DNA of 50,107 bases from Candidatus Bathyarchaeota archaeon (lineage in GTDB: Archaea; Thermoproteota; Bathyarchaeia; 40CM-2-53-6), in NCBI GenBank assembly GCA_005884195.1, contig VBBP01000048.1:1-50107 (forward strand). Reading direction: 5' to 3'. The translations under genes were made by a program, and so were the position numbers. The notes under the pieces were generated by a model. That model saw only the letters and a list, made by a program, of their open reading frames with translations, was not told where the DNA came from and searched no databases. Shown in pieces: positions 9,367 through 18,259 of this stretch (its first letter is position 1; each line of letters begins with the position of its first letter).

Positions 9367-9711
9367 GTGTTTAGTGAGAAAGAGATTGCGTATCTGAAAT
9401 CTCAGCCGCTAGCCAGAATCGGAACATCGTCCAAGTCAGGAAGGCCAGATGTTGCCGCTGTCAGCTTCGATACCGATGGTGAGTATGTCTATGTCAGCGG
9501 CCGGGACGTCATGAATACCATGAAGTACAAGAACGTGCTTGAGAATCCTCGAGCCTCGTTCGTTGTGGATGATCTCAAGACGATGAAACCCTGGGCGCCG
9601 CGCGGGATTAAGATACAAGGAAAAGCGGACATCGTCAAGCATACCGGATACATGGGACCTGGAACCTATATCCGGATCAAGCCTGTCCTTAAACGAAGCT
9701 GGAACATCTAG
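9367..9711 (+). CDS. PPOX-class, probably F420-dependent, oxidoreductase
   Basis: A 114-residue split-barrel flavin/deazaflavin-binding protein of the pyridoxamine 5'-phosphate oxidase superfamily. Supporting features are ARIGTSSKSGRPDVAAVSF (about 15-33), the NTMKYKNVLENPRASFVVDD segment (49-68), which usually contacts the cofactor phosphate, and the IRIKP...SWNI ending typical of the F420-type subgroup. It would transfer hydride from reduced F420 or bind flavin; the substrate is unknown. The chosen start is GTG at 9367 because it gives the family's usual MFSEKEIAYL opening. A second F420-type protein lies at 25.6-26.0 kb, which supports F420 use by the organism. Confidence 0.8.
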   Translation: MFSEKEIAYLKSQPLARIGTSSKSGRPDVAAVSFDTDGEYVYVSGRDVMNTMKYKNVLENPRASFVVDDLKTMKPWAPRGIKIQGKADIVKHTGYMGPGTYIRIKPVLKRSWNI

Positions 9712-9825
9712 CAAGTCAGAACTCGTCCTCGATTCTCGAACCCGTACTGCCTGACTGGTCCATGTGAGACCAGCAACTGGCTAAGAGAAAAGGGAAAAAC
9801 TGGAAGGAGTTTTTTGGTCGTTATG

Positions 9826-11718
9826 CTATAGGCTGACTGAGCCTAGTTCTGACAGGTCTGTGAGACTGTTCATTTGCACCATGTTGTTTGAGATGGTGTA
9901 TAGCACGTTTCCAATGTAGAGTGTTCTGGTGATGAAGAGGTTGTTGTCCTGCCATGTTGGTAGTTGGCCGCTTTGCAGTTGTGTTATTCCGCCCTTGAAG
10001 ACGAAACCTTTGTCGGGGGTGATATTGAAGACGTAGGCCCCCTGCCAGATCGGTTGGTACGAGTACCAGTACGTTGCGTTCTGTGGTTGTGCGGTTATCT
10101 CGACTGGGATCACGAGGAGGTTGAGTATCTTGTCAAATAGGACTGCTTTGTGGTCCGTGATTGCAGGCGAGCTGGTTCCGGGACCACCGATTAGGTATCG
10201 ACTTGTCTCAGTTGGCTGTTTGGGGTCTGTGACATTGAAGAGGCTGATCTTGAGACCTGTGAACCGGACCGCGTTCTCCCATACGACGTCCGTGCCTGAC
10301 TGGCCGATTCCGATAAGATGTGTCTCGTCATATGGTTGTAGGTAGTCTGAGACGCCCGTCACGTTGAGCTGGCCGAGCACCGTGGGCTTTGCGGGATCCC
10401 GGAGGCCGATGACAAAGAGTGGGTCTGTTCGCTTGAAGGTGACAAGGTACGCTTTGTCGCCCATGAACCGGGCAGAATAGATCTGTTCGCCCGGAGAGAG
10501 TCCCTCGAGTTTTCCGGCGGTGTGGAGGCTCTTGTCGAGAACGTACACGTTTGTCTCTTGCTGGTTGACTGGCGCGTATGCGAGGGGAGTGGGGTCGCTA
10601 CTCTGGCTGCAACAGTTGGTTGTTGCTATGCGGAGGTATCCATTGTATTCGTCCATGGAGAACTGGTTCAAAACGTGTCCGGGTACTGCGCCTGTAGCCT
10701 GGTAGTTGATTGCGAGGCCGTCGATGCTGATACGGTGAACTATTGTTTGCTGGCTCTGGCTCCACACTGGCTGTGTGAGGTAGACGTCGTGCAGAGAAAC
10801 GTAGATCGTGCTAGTCGTTCCGATCAGATAGATCTTCGCAGCAGGATGGGGGTTGTTCTCTGTCGTATCAAACCCGAGGATCGTGGTGAAGCTGTACCCT
10901 TGGTCGATGATGTCCGAGTGATAGACTTGCACAGGCATAGCTTTTACGGCTTGACCATTGATGATCTGCTCCGGGAGCAATATCTCGCCGTAGCAGAAAA
11001 CAGGCTGTGTTGCGACAACATAGACGTAATTTCCGATGAGACGAGCACCGGCTAAGGTCCCGTTTACCTCAACCCTGGTCGTGAGCACCGGGTTGGCATG
11101 GTCGCTGATGTCGAAGACGAAGAGCGAAGTGGTCCCTGAGAATTGAATAGGGTATATCGTTGCAATGTTGCTGGGTTGGGGAGCACCAATGCCTAGTGCA
11201 GGAACCTTTGCGCCTCCTCCATAATACGGATATGGGAATCCTGGAATTTCGCTTACGATAACAAGCTTGTTGCCGACTAGAAATATTCCTTGCAAAGTTC
11301 CGTTGACAGTGACCTTCGAGACAAGGGTCGCATCTGTTGCGGGGTAGGCTTGGACTATGGCGACGGTGTTGTTTGTTATCGTGTAAATGTATTGGCCGTC
11401 GTTCTTGACTGTGTCTAGTTCATCAACGCCAGACACCTGCTGATTCGTTTCGGAATGGGTCGGACTCTGACTTGAAGCACCGTTCGATTGGGAGGCGGGG
11501 CCCGCTGTTGCTAGACCAGTAGTAGGACCGCCTCGATTGTCCAGGCTAGGCGCGGGGCTGCGGCATCCTCCCCCGTGAACGAATTCCTGCAAGTCTTGGT
11601 ATGAAGCGAACGGGATCATTGCATGGGCCATCGGAGTTGTGAGGTAGACGGAGACCGGGATGAGGGTGAGGCTGGTGAGGATGAGTATGTATGCTGTTGT
11701 TGCTTTGCGGAGTATCAT
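9826..11718 (-). CDS. Secreted beta-propeller domain protein (PF09826-type)
   Basis: A 630-residue exported protein. Residues ~7-30 form a hydrophobic signal segment after a basic start. A low-complexity Ser/Gly/Pro linker (about 55-95) precedes a beta-propeller built from repeated YIYTITNN / GNKLVIVSE / GNYVYVVA-type blades. The phrase VSGVDELDTVKNDGQYIY is the hallmark of the 'C-terminal beta-propeller' family found in archaeal and bacterial secreted proteins. It probably sits on the cell surface; its ligand is unknown. It is transcribed divergently from a membrane-anchored winged-helix protein, with a perfect 13-bp palindrome between them, which suggests that regulator controls it. Confidence 0.8.
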   Translation of the reverse strand: MILRKATTAYILILTSLTLIPVSVYLTTPMAHAMIPFASYQDLQEFVHGGGCRSPAPSLDNRGGPTTGLATAGPASQSNGASSQSPTHSETNQQVSGVDELDTVKNDGQYIYTITNNTVAIVQAYPATDATLVSKVTVNGTLQGIFLVGNKLVIVSEIPGFPYPYYGGGAKVPALGIGAPQPSNIATIYPIQFSGTTSLFVFDISDHANPVLTTRVEVNGTLAGARLIGNYVYVVATQPVFCYGEILLPEQIINGQAVKAMPVQVYHSDIIDQGYSFTTILGFDTTENNPHPAAKIYLIGTTSTIYVSLHDVYLTQPVWSQSQQTIVHRISIDGLAINYQATGAVPGHVLNQFSMDEYNGYLRIATTNCCSQSSDPTPLAYAPVNQQETNVYVLDKSLHTAGKLEGLSPGEQIYSARFMGDKAYLVTFKRTDPLFVIGLRDPAKPTVLGQLNVTGVSDYLQPYDETHLIGIGQSGTDVVWENAVRFTGLKISLFNVTDPKQPTETSRYLIGGPGTSSPAITDHKAVLFDKILNLLVIPVEITAQPQNATYWYSYQPIWQGAYVFNITPDKGFVFKGGITQLQSGQLPTWQDNNLFITRTLYIGNVLYTISNNMVQMNSLTDLSELGSVSL

Positions 11719-11767
11719 ATTTGTTCGTCATATGGTATGTGGGGCATGGGCTTAATCCCAGTGTTTA

Positions 11768-11780
11768 GAACACGGTGTTC
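11768..11780. promoter_or_regulatory. 6-1-6 palindrome, candidate operator
   Basis: GAACAC-G-GTGTTC is a perfect inverted repeat lying in the 143-bp gap between the divergent beta-propeller and winged-helix genes. The flanks (TTTA on the left, GGAAA on the right) extend the symmetry partly. Size and position fit a dimeric winged-helix regulator site just upstream of a TATA-like ATTAAG on the minus strand (about 11751). Confidence 0.45.
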
Positions 11781-11861
11781 GGAAACCCGAACGCCCTCCT
11801 TTCACGGGTAAGCTTGTATTGAACTAAAGGATTTCCTCACCCTCTGGAGGATCAACGATTC

Positions 11862-12308
11862 ATGGCACAAGAACGGGAGAGGGTTATCGAATCCGAGCTG
11901 AAGGGCGTGACTTTACGTGTCTACTGGCATATTCTCGGGTCAAAGAAACAGATTGTTGGTGTTAGGCCGGTTCAGAGAGCCTTGGGCCTGAGTAGCCCAA
12001 GTGTTGCCTTGCATCACCTGGAGAAACTGAAGGATCTGGGACTCCTAGAGAAGGACTCGACCGGCGAATATCATCTGATCGAGCTTGTAAAGGTCGGAGT
12101 TTTGCAGAACTTTGTCGGGATCTTGGGATTCATGCTTCCACGATACCTGTTCTACTCAACCATGTTCACGGTCATGCTCGCACTATATCCCATCATCTAC
12201 CAACCAGATTTTTCCACGCACAATATCATGGCATTCGTCTTCGGCATCTCCGCGGTTGCGGTCTCGTGGAGCGAGACCTTGCGGGCATGGAGGTCGAGGC
12301 CGTTCTGA
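11862..12308 (+). CDS. Membrane-anchored winged-helix transcriptional regulator
   Basis: A 148-residue protein. The N-terminal ~75 residues form a winged helix (VRPVQRALGLSSPSVALHHLEKLKDLGLLEK, the recognition-helix region near 40-60). Two hydrophobic segments follow at about 85-108 and 118-137, so it is probably tethered to the membrane. ATG at 11862 is supported by GGAGG at 11846-11850. It is divergent from the secreted beta-propeller gene and precedes another small membrane protein, so it may sense an envelope signal. The regulated genes are an inference from position. Confidence 0.7.
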   Translation: MAQERERVIESELKGVTLRVYWHILGSKKQIVGVRPVQRALGLSSPSVALHHLEKLKDLGLLEKDSTGEYHLIELVKVGVLQNFVGILGFMLPRYLFYSTMFTVMLALYPIIYQPDFSTHNIMAFVFGISAVAVSWSETLRAWRSRPF

Positions 12309-12395
12309 TAGCGGATCGGGCTGTTCTAACCTGTGGGATTATGCGGAGCCAAGGCCCATGAGTATCATGGAACAAGGGGAGCAGAGGGCTCGAAA

Positions 12396-12719
12396 TTGAG
12401 ACTCGGCAAACGAACGAGAGCAGGACTAAGTCTGACGCTGGGCTTGCTGATCGGCCTAGGGCTGGTCACTCTGCCCGGGGTTCTCGCACCGACTACTCAA
12501 ACTTCGACAACTTCCGGCTCCAATCCTCGGGGAACCACCTCATCAATCCAATCAAACCAGCCCGATACAATGAACAAACAGCCCACCGGAGCTTCCAGCG
12601 AGATTACGCTCAGTTCTCTGTTAGTGCTTGTCAGCTTGGTTCTGCTTCCGGCTTTCGCCTTGTCATATTTCGCAAGGGCCTGGACGCTTAAGCAAGCGAA
12701 GGCAAAGCTAGTAGATTAG
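12396..12719 (+). CDS. Small membrane protein, unknown function
   Basis: Starting at TTG 12396 this reads MRLGKRTRAGLSLTLGLLIG, a basic N-terminus followed by a transmembrane segment. A Thr/Ser/Asn/Pro-rich extracytoplasmic stretch comes next, then a second hydrophobic helix near the C-terminus ending in a basic tail. The frame can be extended upstream to 12333 but that extension looks non-coding. It follows the membrane-anchored winged-helix gene by about 90 bp on the same strand and may be part of the same unit. I do not recognise a family. Confidence 0.5.
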   Translation: MRLGKRTRAGLSLTLGLLIGLGLVTLPGVLAPTTQTSTTSGSNPRGTTSSIQSNQPDTMNKQPTGASSEITLSSLLVLVSLVLLPAFALSYFARAWTLKQAKAKLVD

Positions 12720-12868
12720 GGCCTTGTCCTACTATGGCGATGTGACAAAGTTAGGGAACTCGAGGCGAAGAATTTCTGAAATAGAAGAGTCCCAAACCCC
12801 CGCCCTCGAGCTCTCCGGGGTTACAATCTCATTTTGAACTAGGCAACACACCTAAGGTTGTTCCGGTA

Positions 12869-13630
12869 ATGGCCATGGGCTCTAGACCCCCGCTGCTCCT
12901 CGGCAATCTGGTCGCAATAGTCGTTACAGTTGTGGCCTTTGTTCAGGCAATATCATGGCCGGTCGCAGGCGTTCTGATCCTTGTTTCGCTAGCGCTCCCG
13001 TTGCTGGCCAATATCACCTTGCCAAAAGGGCCGATCTCATCGCACCCCGCGACAAAGATTTCGGCAACAACACATCACCCCCAAACCGAAGCCAAGATTT
13101 CTCAACACCGACCTCCAGAGAAACACTCTACCCCAAACCATCCTTCATCCGCAAGAATGGATCAAAGGACGCCATCTAAACCAGAGCCAGATAGGACTCT
13201 CGGACCAAAAGTTGGCCCTAAGCTTGCAACCTCTACAATTACCACTCCAAAACCTGTATTGCCGAAGGTCGCACCGACGCCGAGACCCCCCGTCGTCAAG
13301 CAGGATCCCGACTTTAACCCGACAATTGCGAAGGGCGACTATAGTGATTATGATGTAGAACTTGAATCCGGGCAGGATTTTTCGGGCGAGGTTACAGGAA
13401 CCGGCCTTGTCAACGTCTACCTCCTCGATGAAGATAATCTGGACAACCTAGATCAGGGTGAGGAGTTCTGGAGCGAGACAGGTGAAGAGAGCGTTGAGAA
13501 CGCAACACTCGAATTTACGGCGCCCTCGAAAGGAAAGTGGTACTTCGTGGTAGAGAACGTGGACGACCGAGCCGTCTCTGTCACTGTGAAGCTCCAGACA
13601 GTTCCTGCCTCTATAGCGCCAACTCAGTAA
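12869..13630 (+). CDS. Membrane protein with Pro-rich linker and C-terminal beta-sandwich domain
   Basis: A 253-residue protein. Residues ~8-50 contain two hydrophobic helices, ~55-145 is a Pro/Thr/Lys-rich disordered linker, and ~148-245 is a beta-rich domain. That domain, with YDVELESGQDFSGEVTGTG and GKWYFVVENVDDRAVSVTV, resembles pre-peptidase-C/COG1361-like extracellular folds. It is likely anchored in the membrane with the domain outside. I do not recognise a named family. It sits between other envelope proteins. ATG at 12869 gives a short Met-Ala-Met start; no strong ribosome-binding site is seen. Confidence 0.55.
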   Translation: MAMGSRPPLLLGNLVAIVVTVVAFVQAISWPVAGVLILVSLALPLLANITLPKGPISSHPATKISATTHHPQTEAKISQHRPPEKHSTPNHPSSARMDQRTPSKPEPDRTLGPKVGPKLATSTITTPKPVLPKVAPTPRPPVVKQDPDFNPTIAKGDYSDYDVELESGQDFSGEVTGTGLVNVYLLDEDNLDNLDQGEEFWSETGEESVENATLEFTAPSKGKWYFVVENVDDRAVSVTVKLQTVPASIAPTQ

Positions 13631-13774
13631 GGGGCCCTCCGTCACTCTCGGGAGCGTTTCTTATTCTTAGGATTCCATGAACAGCCCCCTCTATCCTCGT
13701 CTATCTCGGAGTCTCTTTTCTAGAAAGTCATAAATTCTCATGCAGGAAGATACGGGACTTACGGAGGTTTTAGT

Positions 13775-14353
13775 TTGAAAAAAGCATCATCGATAGTTCT
13801 CCTCGTCTCTCTAGCGGTCTTCGTAGCCACGGTCCAAATAGCCCCAGCGATTGCGGACCATCACGGGCATGAAACGTCTGACGAACACAACAAGGTCCAT
13901 CAAGTCACCTTCCACATCGACCTCGCTGGGAGCCAGCAGGTAGGTCCCGTAGCCACAGACGCCTTCGGAATGGCGACCGTCAGACTTGTCGACAATGGCA
14001 CCGCGATCGACTTCCGCGTAATAGTCTGCGACATCGTCAACGTGACAGCATCGCACATTCACGTAGGCGCGGCAGGAACTAATGGGCCTGTAATCATTCC
14101 GTTCTTCACTGACCAACCGCTCTTCTCCTCGCCACACGGTTGCAAGACCCTTGCTGAAGGGACTAGGACCGCAGCCGACCTCAACACCAAAGCCAGTCCA
14201 ACGATCGCGAACTGGGACGACTTCATCAAAGCCCTCCTCTCAGGCAATACGTACATCAACGTCCACACCAAAGCAAATCCAATGGGCGAGATCAGGGGCC
14301 AGCTAGTACACGAGCACGAGAACGAGAGCGAGAACGACCAAGGCGACGATTAG
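13775..14353 (+). CDS. Exported CHRD-domain protein
   Basis: A 192-residue exported protein. A Lys-Lys start and hydrophobic core (about 5-27, ending ...APAIA) form a signal peptide. A CHRD domain follows: VTFHIDLAGSQQVGPVATDA, ASHIHVGAAGTNGPVI, and NTYINVHTKANPMGEIRGQL near the end. The tail is very acidic and His/Glu-rich. CHRD domains occur in secreted proteins of unknown biochemical role and were first seen in chordin. The TTG start at 13775 is fixed by GGAGG at 13763-13767 with 7-nt spacing. A TATA-like CATAAATTC lies near 13728-13737. A T8 tract after the stop probably terminates the transcript. Confidence 0.82.
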   Translation: MKKASSIVLLVSLAVFVATVQIAPAIADHHGHETSDEHNKVHQVTFHIDLAGSQQVGPVATDAFGMATVRLVDNGTAIDFRVIVCDIVNVTASHIHVGAAGTNGPVIIPFFTDQPLFSSPHGCKTLAEGTRTAADLNTKASPTIANWDDFIKALLSGNTYINVHTKANPMGEIRGQLVHEHENESENDQGDD

Positions 14354-14370
14354 CCCTAACCGCACAGGAT

Positions 14371-14389
14371 CGACCATCCCCTTTTTTTT
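14371..14389 (+). terminator. T-tract terminator after the CHRD gene
   Basis: An uninterrupted run of eight T residues (14382-14389) lies 29 bp after the CHRD stop and 28 bp before the end of the convergent winged-helix gene. Archaeal RNA polymerase terminates at such tracts without a required hairpin. Confidence 0.5.
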
Positions 14390-14416
14390 GGAGCGGGCTT
14401 CCATATAGGCGGGCAT

Positions 14417-14680
14417 TCAGCCCAGTTTTTCCTGTCCGTACTTTGTCAGGGTCCACCGGTTTCCCCGCCCAACGGCCGCGGCCGAGACGACTCTTTGTTT
14501 GAGGAGAAGCCTCAGGTGATGACTAACACAGCTTTCAGTAAGCCCAGTCTTCTCGCTAATCTCGATGATTCGTGTCTTTCCTTTCTCCATGGTCTCAATA
14601 ATCTTTGATCTGGATGCTAGTCCTCGGTTGACGTTTCTCATTCCGGAGATGTAGGCCCGTGGATGGTAGGGCGGTGTCAC
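14417..14680 (-). CDS. ArsR-like winged-helix protein downstream of polD DP2
   Basis: An 87-residue DNA-binding protein. The helix-turn-helix is clear in RIIEISEKTGLTESCVSHHLRLLLKQRVV (about 38-66), followed by a wing (GRGNRWTLTKYGQEKL). It begins 15 bp after the DP2 stop on the same strand, so the two genes are almost certainly cotranscribed. A link to replication control is only suggested by position. GTG at 14680 is used here; ATG at 14641 would give a 74-residue version that still keeps the whole domain. Confidence 0.7.
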   Translation of the reverse strand: MTPPYHPRAYISGMRNVNRGLASRSKIIETMEKGKTRIIEISEKTGLTESCVSHHLRLLLKQRVVSAAAVGRGNRWTLTKYGQEKLG

Positions 14681-14695
14681 GCTTGCAGCCCTTTT

Positions 14696-17600
14696 CTAGG
14701 CGAATTCTCCCACCAAGAGCTTCGTTTGCGTCCTATCTTCCTCAACCGGTCTGAATGTCTCGTCCAATTCAACTTTGATCAAATCAAGTCTCTGACGGTA
14801 GTACTCACCGACATTGTACCGTTTGACCATGTCGAAGGCAACTTGCAAGTATTTCTCAACGCCTGCCTTGAATACAGTAGGTCCCAATTTGCCTCCGCAC
14901 TTGACGCAGACCCCTTTCAGCGGCGCTCGACGTGGTTTCCAGTTGCACTTTGAGCACCTAGACCTCTGCGATGTGAATGTCCGCAGGTTGCCTACCAAGT
15001 CTCGTAGAATATGGGTTCCTAGAACTTTCCTAGCTACCTCCTCTCCCTTCACGGCGACGATCTTGTCCGCGAGGTCCAGTTGCTCCTTGACTTTATCGAG
15101 CATTGTCGGGAGTTCCTTGTAGGCGCTGGTCAATCGTGCTCGGTCTAGATCTTCTGTCGGGTGGGTAAACCCAATGTTCCAGTTGCCGGAGGAAGATCCT
15201 CGGGCGTTGTTGAGGGTTGGGACGAGATCCTCGATCTCCTTGGGATTCGCTCCGACTAGCGTTTTCTCGTAGAACGCGGTCGGGAAAGCGGTGATGGTTT
15301 CAATGTTGAATGCTTGTCGCGCTACCTCGGTCGCATTTAGCAGCGGTGCAAGTAGTAGCGGGGCGTCCATTAGGCCTCCTATCCTGTCTGGGAGGTATTC
15401 CCTGGAAAAGTTCAGCAGCACATCTAGCAAAAGGGACACGGAGTCCTCGTCTCCGTCGCAGTCTCGCCGTTTCGCAGCATGGTAGAGCGGGTGGGCGTAG
15501 CAAACGCTAGCTTTGGTGAATCCGACGATTCTTCCAACTGCACCGACTGACGTATGCGGAGATAACCCGACGACCAGATGCCCGATTAGGTCCTCTCTTT
15601 TCGACGCCTTGTAGAGCTTGTCCATCCCATAGTAAGCGGTAAGGAGGTCGTCGAGGAACCGAGACACTTTCAACAAGTACTCGCCGCAAGCCTCCGAGAC
15701 AACGAGGTCCTGTATCTCCAAAGCGCACAACTGTCTTGGGTCCGAGAGCTCGCGACCGTCCATGTCCCTTGTGTACCCTATCTGGTGGGCTTTCTCCAGG
15801 CTCAGCCCAATTTCCCCCGGTCTGAACTGGGTTAGTATGGCGTTCGACGCGTCAAACCGCAGGGTCCCATCTTTGAACACGGAGACATCTGATTTGGCGC
15901 GTAACAATGCCTTCTCTAAGGGCTCGGGCATTCGGGTCTTGTTGATCAAGCCCTTTACTCCCTTCACTAAGCCTTCGATTTTTCCTAGCTTGAGCCTCCC
16001 AAGTGCTTCTTCCAGCATTTCGACTAGGTTTACGTTGATGCTTCGGTATGCGACGAGGGATCCGTTGCAAGTGGATGAGGAATTGTGTGATGCTTGGCCG
16101 CATTTTGAACAGGTTACGTTCATCCGCGTCTCTCGTCCGCAAGCGGGACATCTGAGCTTCGATTCCCACCGACCACACTCCGCACAGGCTCGGTCAACTA
16201 GTTCCAAAGTTACGACCGATTTCTTCGATGCCTCTATCACGTCACGGCGTGGGCCGCCAGCCTGGCCGGTTGGAAATAGCCCGTGGACGCGCGGAGTCAT
16301 TATTCTCTCCTTGGCCTTTTCAGGACGTCCCATGCGGGCCCCGACGAAGATCGGCGCCTTGTTCTTTATTGGAAATCCCGCAAGCAGGCTCAGGGCTTCT
16401 AGCGAGCTGTCTCCCAAGACCATTGTTCCGGGAATGTCAAGTCTCAGAATCGTCCGGAGAACTAAGGCATCGTCATCTTGGAGCTGGATTGCTCCAGCGA
16501 CCATCTTGTGTGGCATTCGAGCCTGTTCGAGAATGTCCTTCAGCTTTTCGTCATAAGGCAGAACGCCGGACTCGTCGAGGTAGTGAATGAGTTTCTCTCG
16601 CAGATAATGTACGTCCTCTACTGTAACTTGGCTCCAGAAGTGCGTGTAAGCCGGGTGCAGTGGAATCCCGAGACTCTGGGACAATCCGATTGCTTCGCTT
16701 GCCCGCGGTCTGACGGAGAACGGGTTCTTCGCGAATTCATGTATCCGTTCAGCTGAGATATTCAGCGGTTGTGCTTCGTTGCTGGTCTTCCGGTCGCGCA
16801 GCGCCTCTTCCAGTAATTGCGCCCACCAAGATTCGACAAATCCTGATGGGACCAGGGCGCGATTGTTCTCAAGAAACTCACCATATCCAACCATCAGATC
16901 GCCAGTGAATAGTATCTTCTGGATTTTGTCCCGTAGTGCCTTTGCTTCTTGAGGTGACTCTATCCTCATCACTGATCCATCGATGAGCTTCACGATGGGA
17001 GGCTCGATGCTATCGACCGCGTTGACTATGCCTGCCTTCCCAGGCCTTTCCAGTCTCATCTGGACCCCTACCGCCAGAAAGCCCCCGAGAATCTCCATAG
17101 TAGCCGGGTGAACTCCAACAGATGCCATTCCAGTGTTTCGCGCACGGCCATACCGAATTCTGAATCCTCCCGCTGCACCGGGGAAGGCGAAGATCGGGCG
17201 CCCTCCTACGACATCTTCCATGAACATGAATTCTTTCGCCTCTTCTCCTTCTGAAGACGAGGTTTTCATCATGGCCAGCCATCCCCAGCCTTCCAGGCCT
17301 AGCTTCTCAACGATCTTCAGAACCTTGGTTGATCTTCCGAGCAGCCCATCATTTACCACTCGCAGTGTTCCGCCCCTGACCCTGTTTGTCTCTATCCTCA
17401 TCAGATTCCGGTTGACTGTCACCTCGACGGGGTCTGTTTCCACTCCGTTTGGCTCGACGGTTAGACGCATGACCGCGTCTTTGAGCACGCTATCGGGGTT
17501 CCGATATTGGAAACGGGCGATTGATCGCTCGTACAAACGTAGTTCTTCGACGAATCTCATCGCTTCCTGTTCTGAGGCGTGATAAGGTGGAATGTTCAGT

Positions 17601-18100
17601 TGTCGACGGACATAGTCGGCGACGATCATTGTCAAGCCCATTTCCGTCCCACCGGCCGCCCGCATGGGCCCTGCAAAGTAGATGGCTAGGTGCTTTGATC
17701 CATCCACGTTTGTCCGGATCTTGACGTCGTGGATTCCTTGTATTGGCGCCACAGTCACGGCCTCATCCAGCACCGCTAGCGCTGTACGGATTGCCTGTTC
17801 GGCGGCATCTTCTGGCTCAAGGCTTCCGAAGTGGCCCAGAACGATGTCCTCGCTAATCTTCAGCGCTGTCTCTTCACGGGAGATTAGTTTGCTCAATTCT
17901 CGGATTCGAGTTGCGACTCCGATTGGCCCGACTGATTTCTCCACACGCTCAGCTAGATCATAGGTTGTTTGTGATTCAACCTTCCACGAGGGGTCAAGTC
18001 CTTTCGACCGGGCCTCTGATGCGATTTCGTATTGCCGTTTGTATTCTTCCTCGATCTTTTTCGTATAGCTTTGGTTGGGCCCGTTCTCTAGAACTTGCAC
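14696..18100 (-). CDS. polC: DNA polymerase D (Pol II) large subunit DP2
   Basis: The catalytic subunit of archaeal replicative polymerase D, which works with the DP1 exonuclease subunit. It is 1134 residues, a normal intein-free length. The N-terminal family signature includes YFAGPMRAAGGTEMGLTMIV. A cysteine-rich zinc region is near 640-690 (CAECGRW, RCPACG, CSKCG), and a second zinc site is near the C-terminus (RCSKCNW...CVKCGG). The two-barrel active-site aspartates are in DCDGDEDS near residue 883. The ATG start is followed by MQVLENGP and a helical N-terminal region, as in homologues. No DP1 gene is in the window. PolD presence argues against a Thermoproteia host. A winged-helix gene is fused to its transcript downstream. 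Confidence 0.97.
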   Translation of the reverse strand: MQVLENGPNQSYTKKIEEEYKRQYEIASEARSKGLDPSWKVESQTTYDLAERVEKSVGPIGVATRIRELSKLISREETALKISEDIVLGHFGSLEPEDAAEQAIRTALAVLDEAVTVAPIQGIHDVKIRTNVDGSKHLAIYFAGPMRAAGGTEMGLTMIVADYVRRQLNIPPYHASEQEAMRFVEELRLYERSIARFQYRNPDSVLKDAVMRLTVEPNGVETDPVEVTVNRNLMRIETNRVRGGTLRVVNDGLLGRSTKVLKIVEKLGLEGWGWLAMMKTSSSEGEEAKEFMFMEDVVGGRPIFAFPGAAGGFRIRYGRARNTGMASVGVHPATMEILGGFLAVGVQMRLERPGKAGIVNAVDSIEPPIVKLIDGSVMRIESPQEAKALRDKIQKILFTGDLMVGYGEFLENNRALVPSGFVESWWAQLLEEALRDRKTSNEAQPLNISAERIHEFAKNPFSVRPRASEAIGLSQSLGIPLHPAYTHFWSQVTVEDVHYLREKLIHYLDESGVLPYDEKLKDILEQARMPHKMVAGAIQLQDDDALVLRTILRLDIPGTMVLGDSSLEALSLLAGFPIKNKAPIFVGARMGRPEKAKERIMTPRVHGLFPTGQAGGPRRDVIEASKKSVVTLELVDRACAECGRWESKLRCPACGRETRMNVTCSKCGQASHNSSSTCNGSLVAYRSINVNLVEMLEEALGRLKLGKIEGLVKGVKGLINKTRMPEPLEKALLRAKSDVSVFKDGTLRFDASNAILTQFRPGEIGLSLEKAHQIGYTRDMDGRELSDPRQLCALEIQDLVVSEACGEYLLKVSRFLDDLLTAYYGMDKLYKASKREDLIGHLVVGLSPHTSVGAVGRIVGFTKASVCYAHPLYHAAKRRDCDGDEDSVSLLLDVLLNFSREYLPDRIGGLMDAPLLLAPLLNATEVARQAFNIETITAFPTAFYEKTLVGANPKEIEDLVPTLNNARGSSSGNWNIGFTHPTEDLDRARLTSAYKELPTMLDKVKEQLDLADKIVAVKGEEVARKVLGTHILRDLVGNLRTFTSQRSRCSKCNWKPRRAPLKGVCVKCGGKLGPTVFKAGVEKYLQVAFDMVKRYNVGEYYRQRLDLIKVELDETFRPVEEDRTQTKLLVGEFA

Positions 18101-18259
18101 GACGGACTTCGACCGCCGGCTACTGTAAAAGGGTTAACGGTGGATTTCTTGTTGAGACGACCGAAACTGTTTCTAGGCCGGGCGATCGAGCAGTTTATCT
18201 GAGGAGCGAGTTTTAAGAGCGGGACTGGAGCAGTTCGAGGTGCGACAGACTATGATCAA

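Noticed and set aside
9334-9399. Possible C/D-box sRNA (GATGATGA ... CTGA)
   Set aside because: Overlaps the start of the PPOX gene and lacks convincing D' and C' boxes or terminal stem.
12358-12399. Mini-ORF (13 codons) before the small membrane protein
   Set aside because: Too short and no attenuation structure or codon bias to support a leader peptide.
14696-18100. Intein in DP2
   Set aside because: The protein has normal length and no splicing-domain motifs between conserved blocks.
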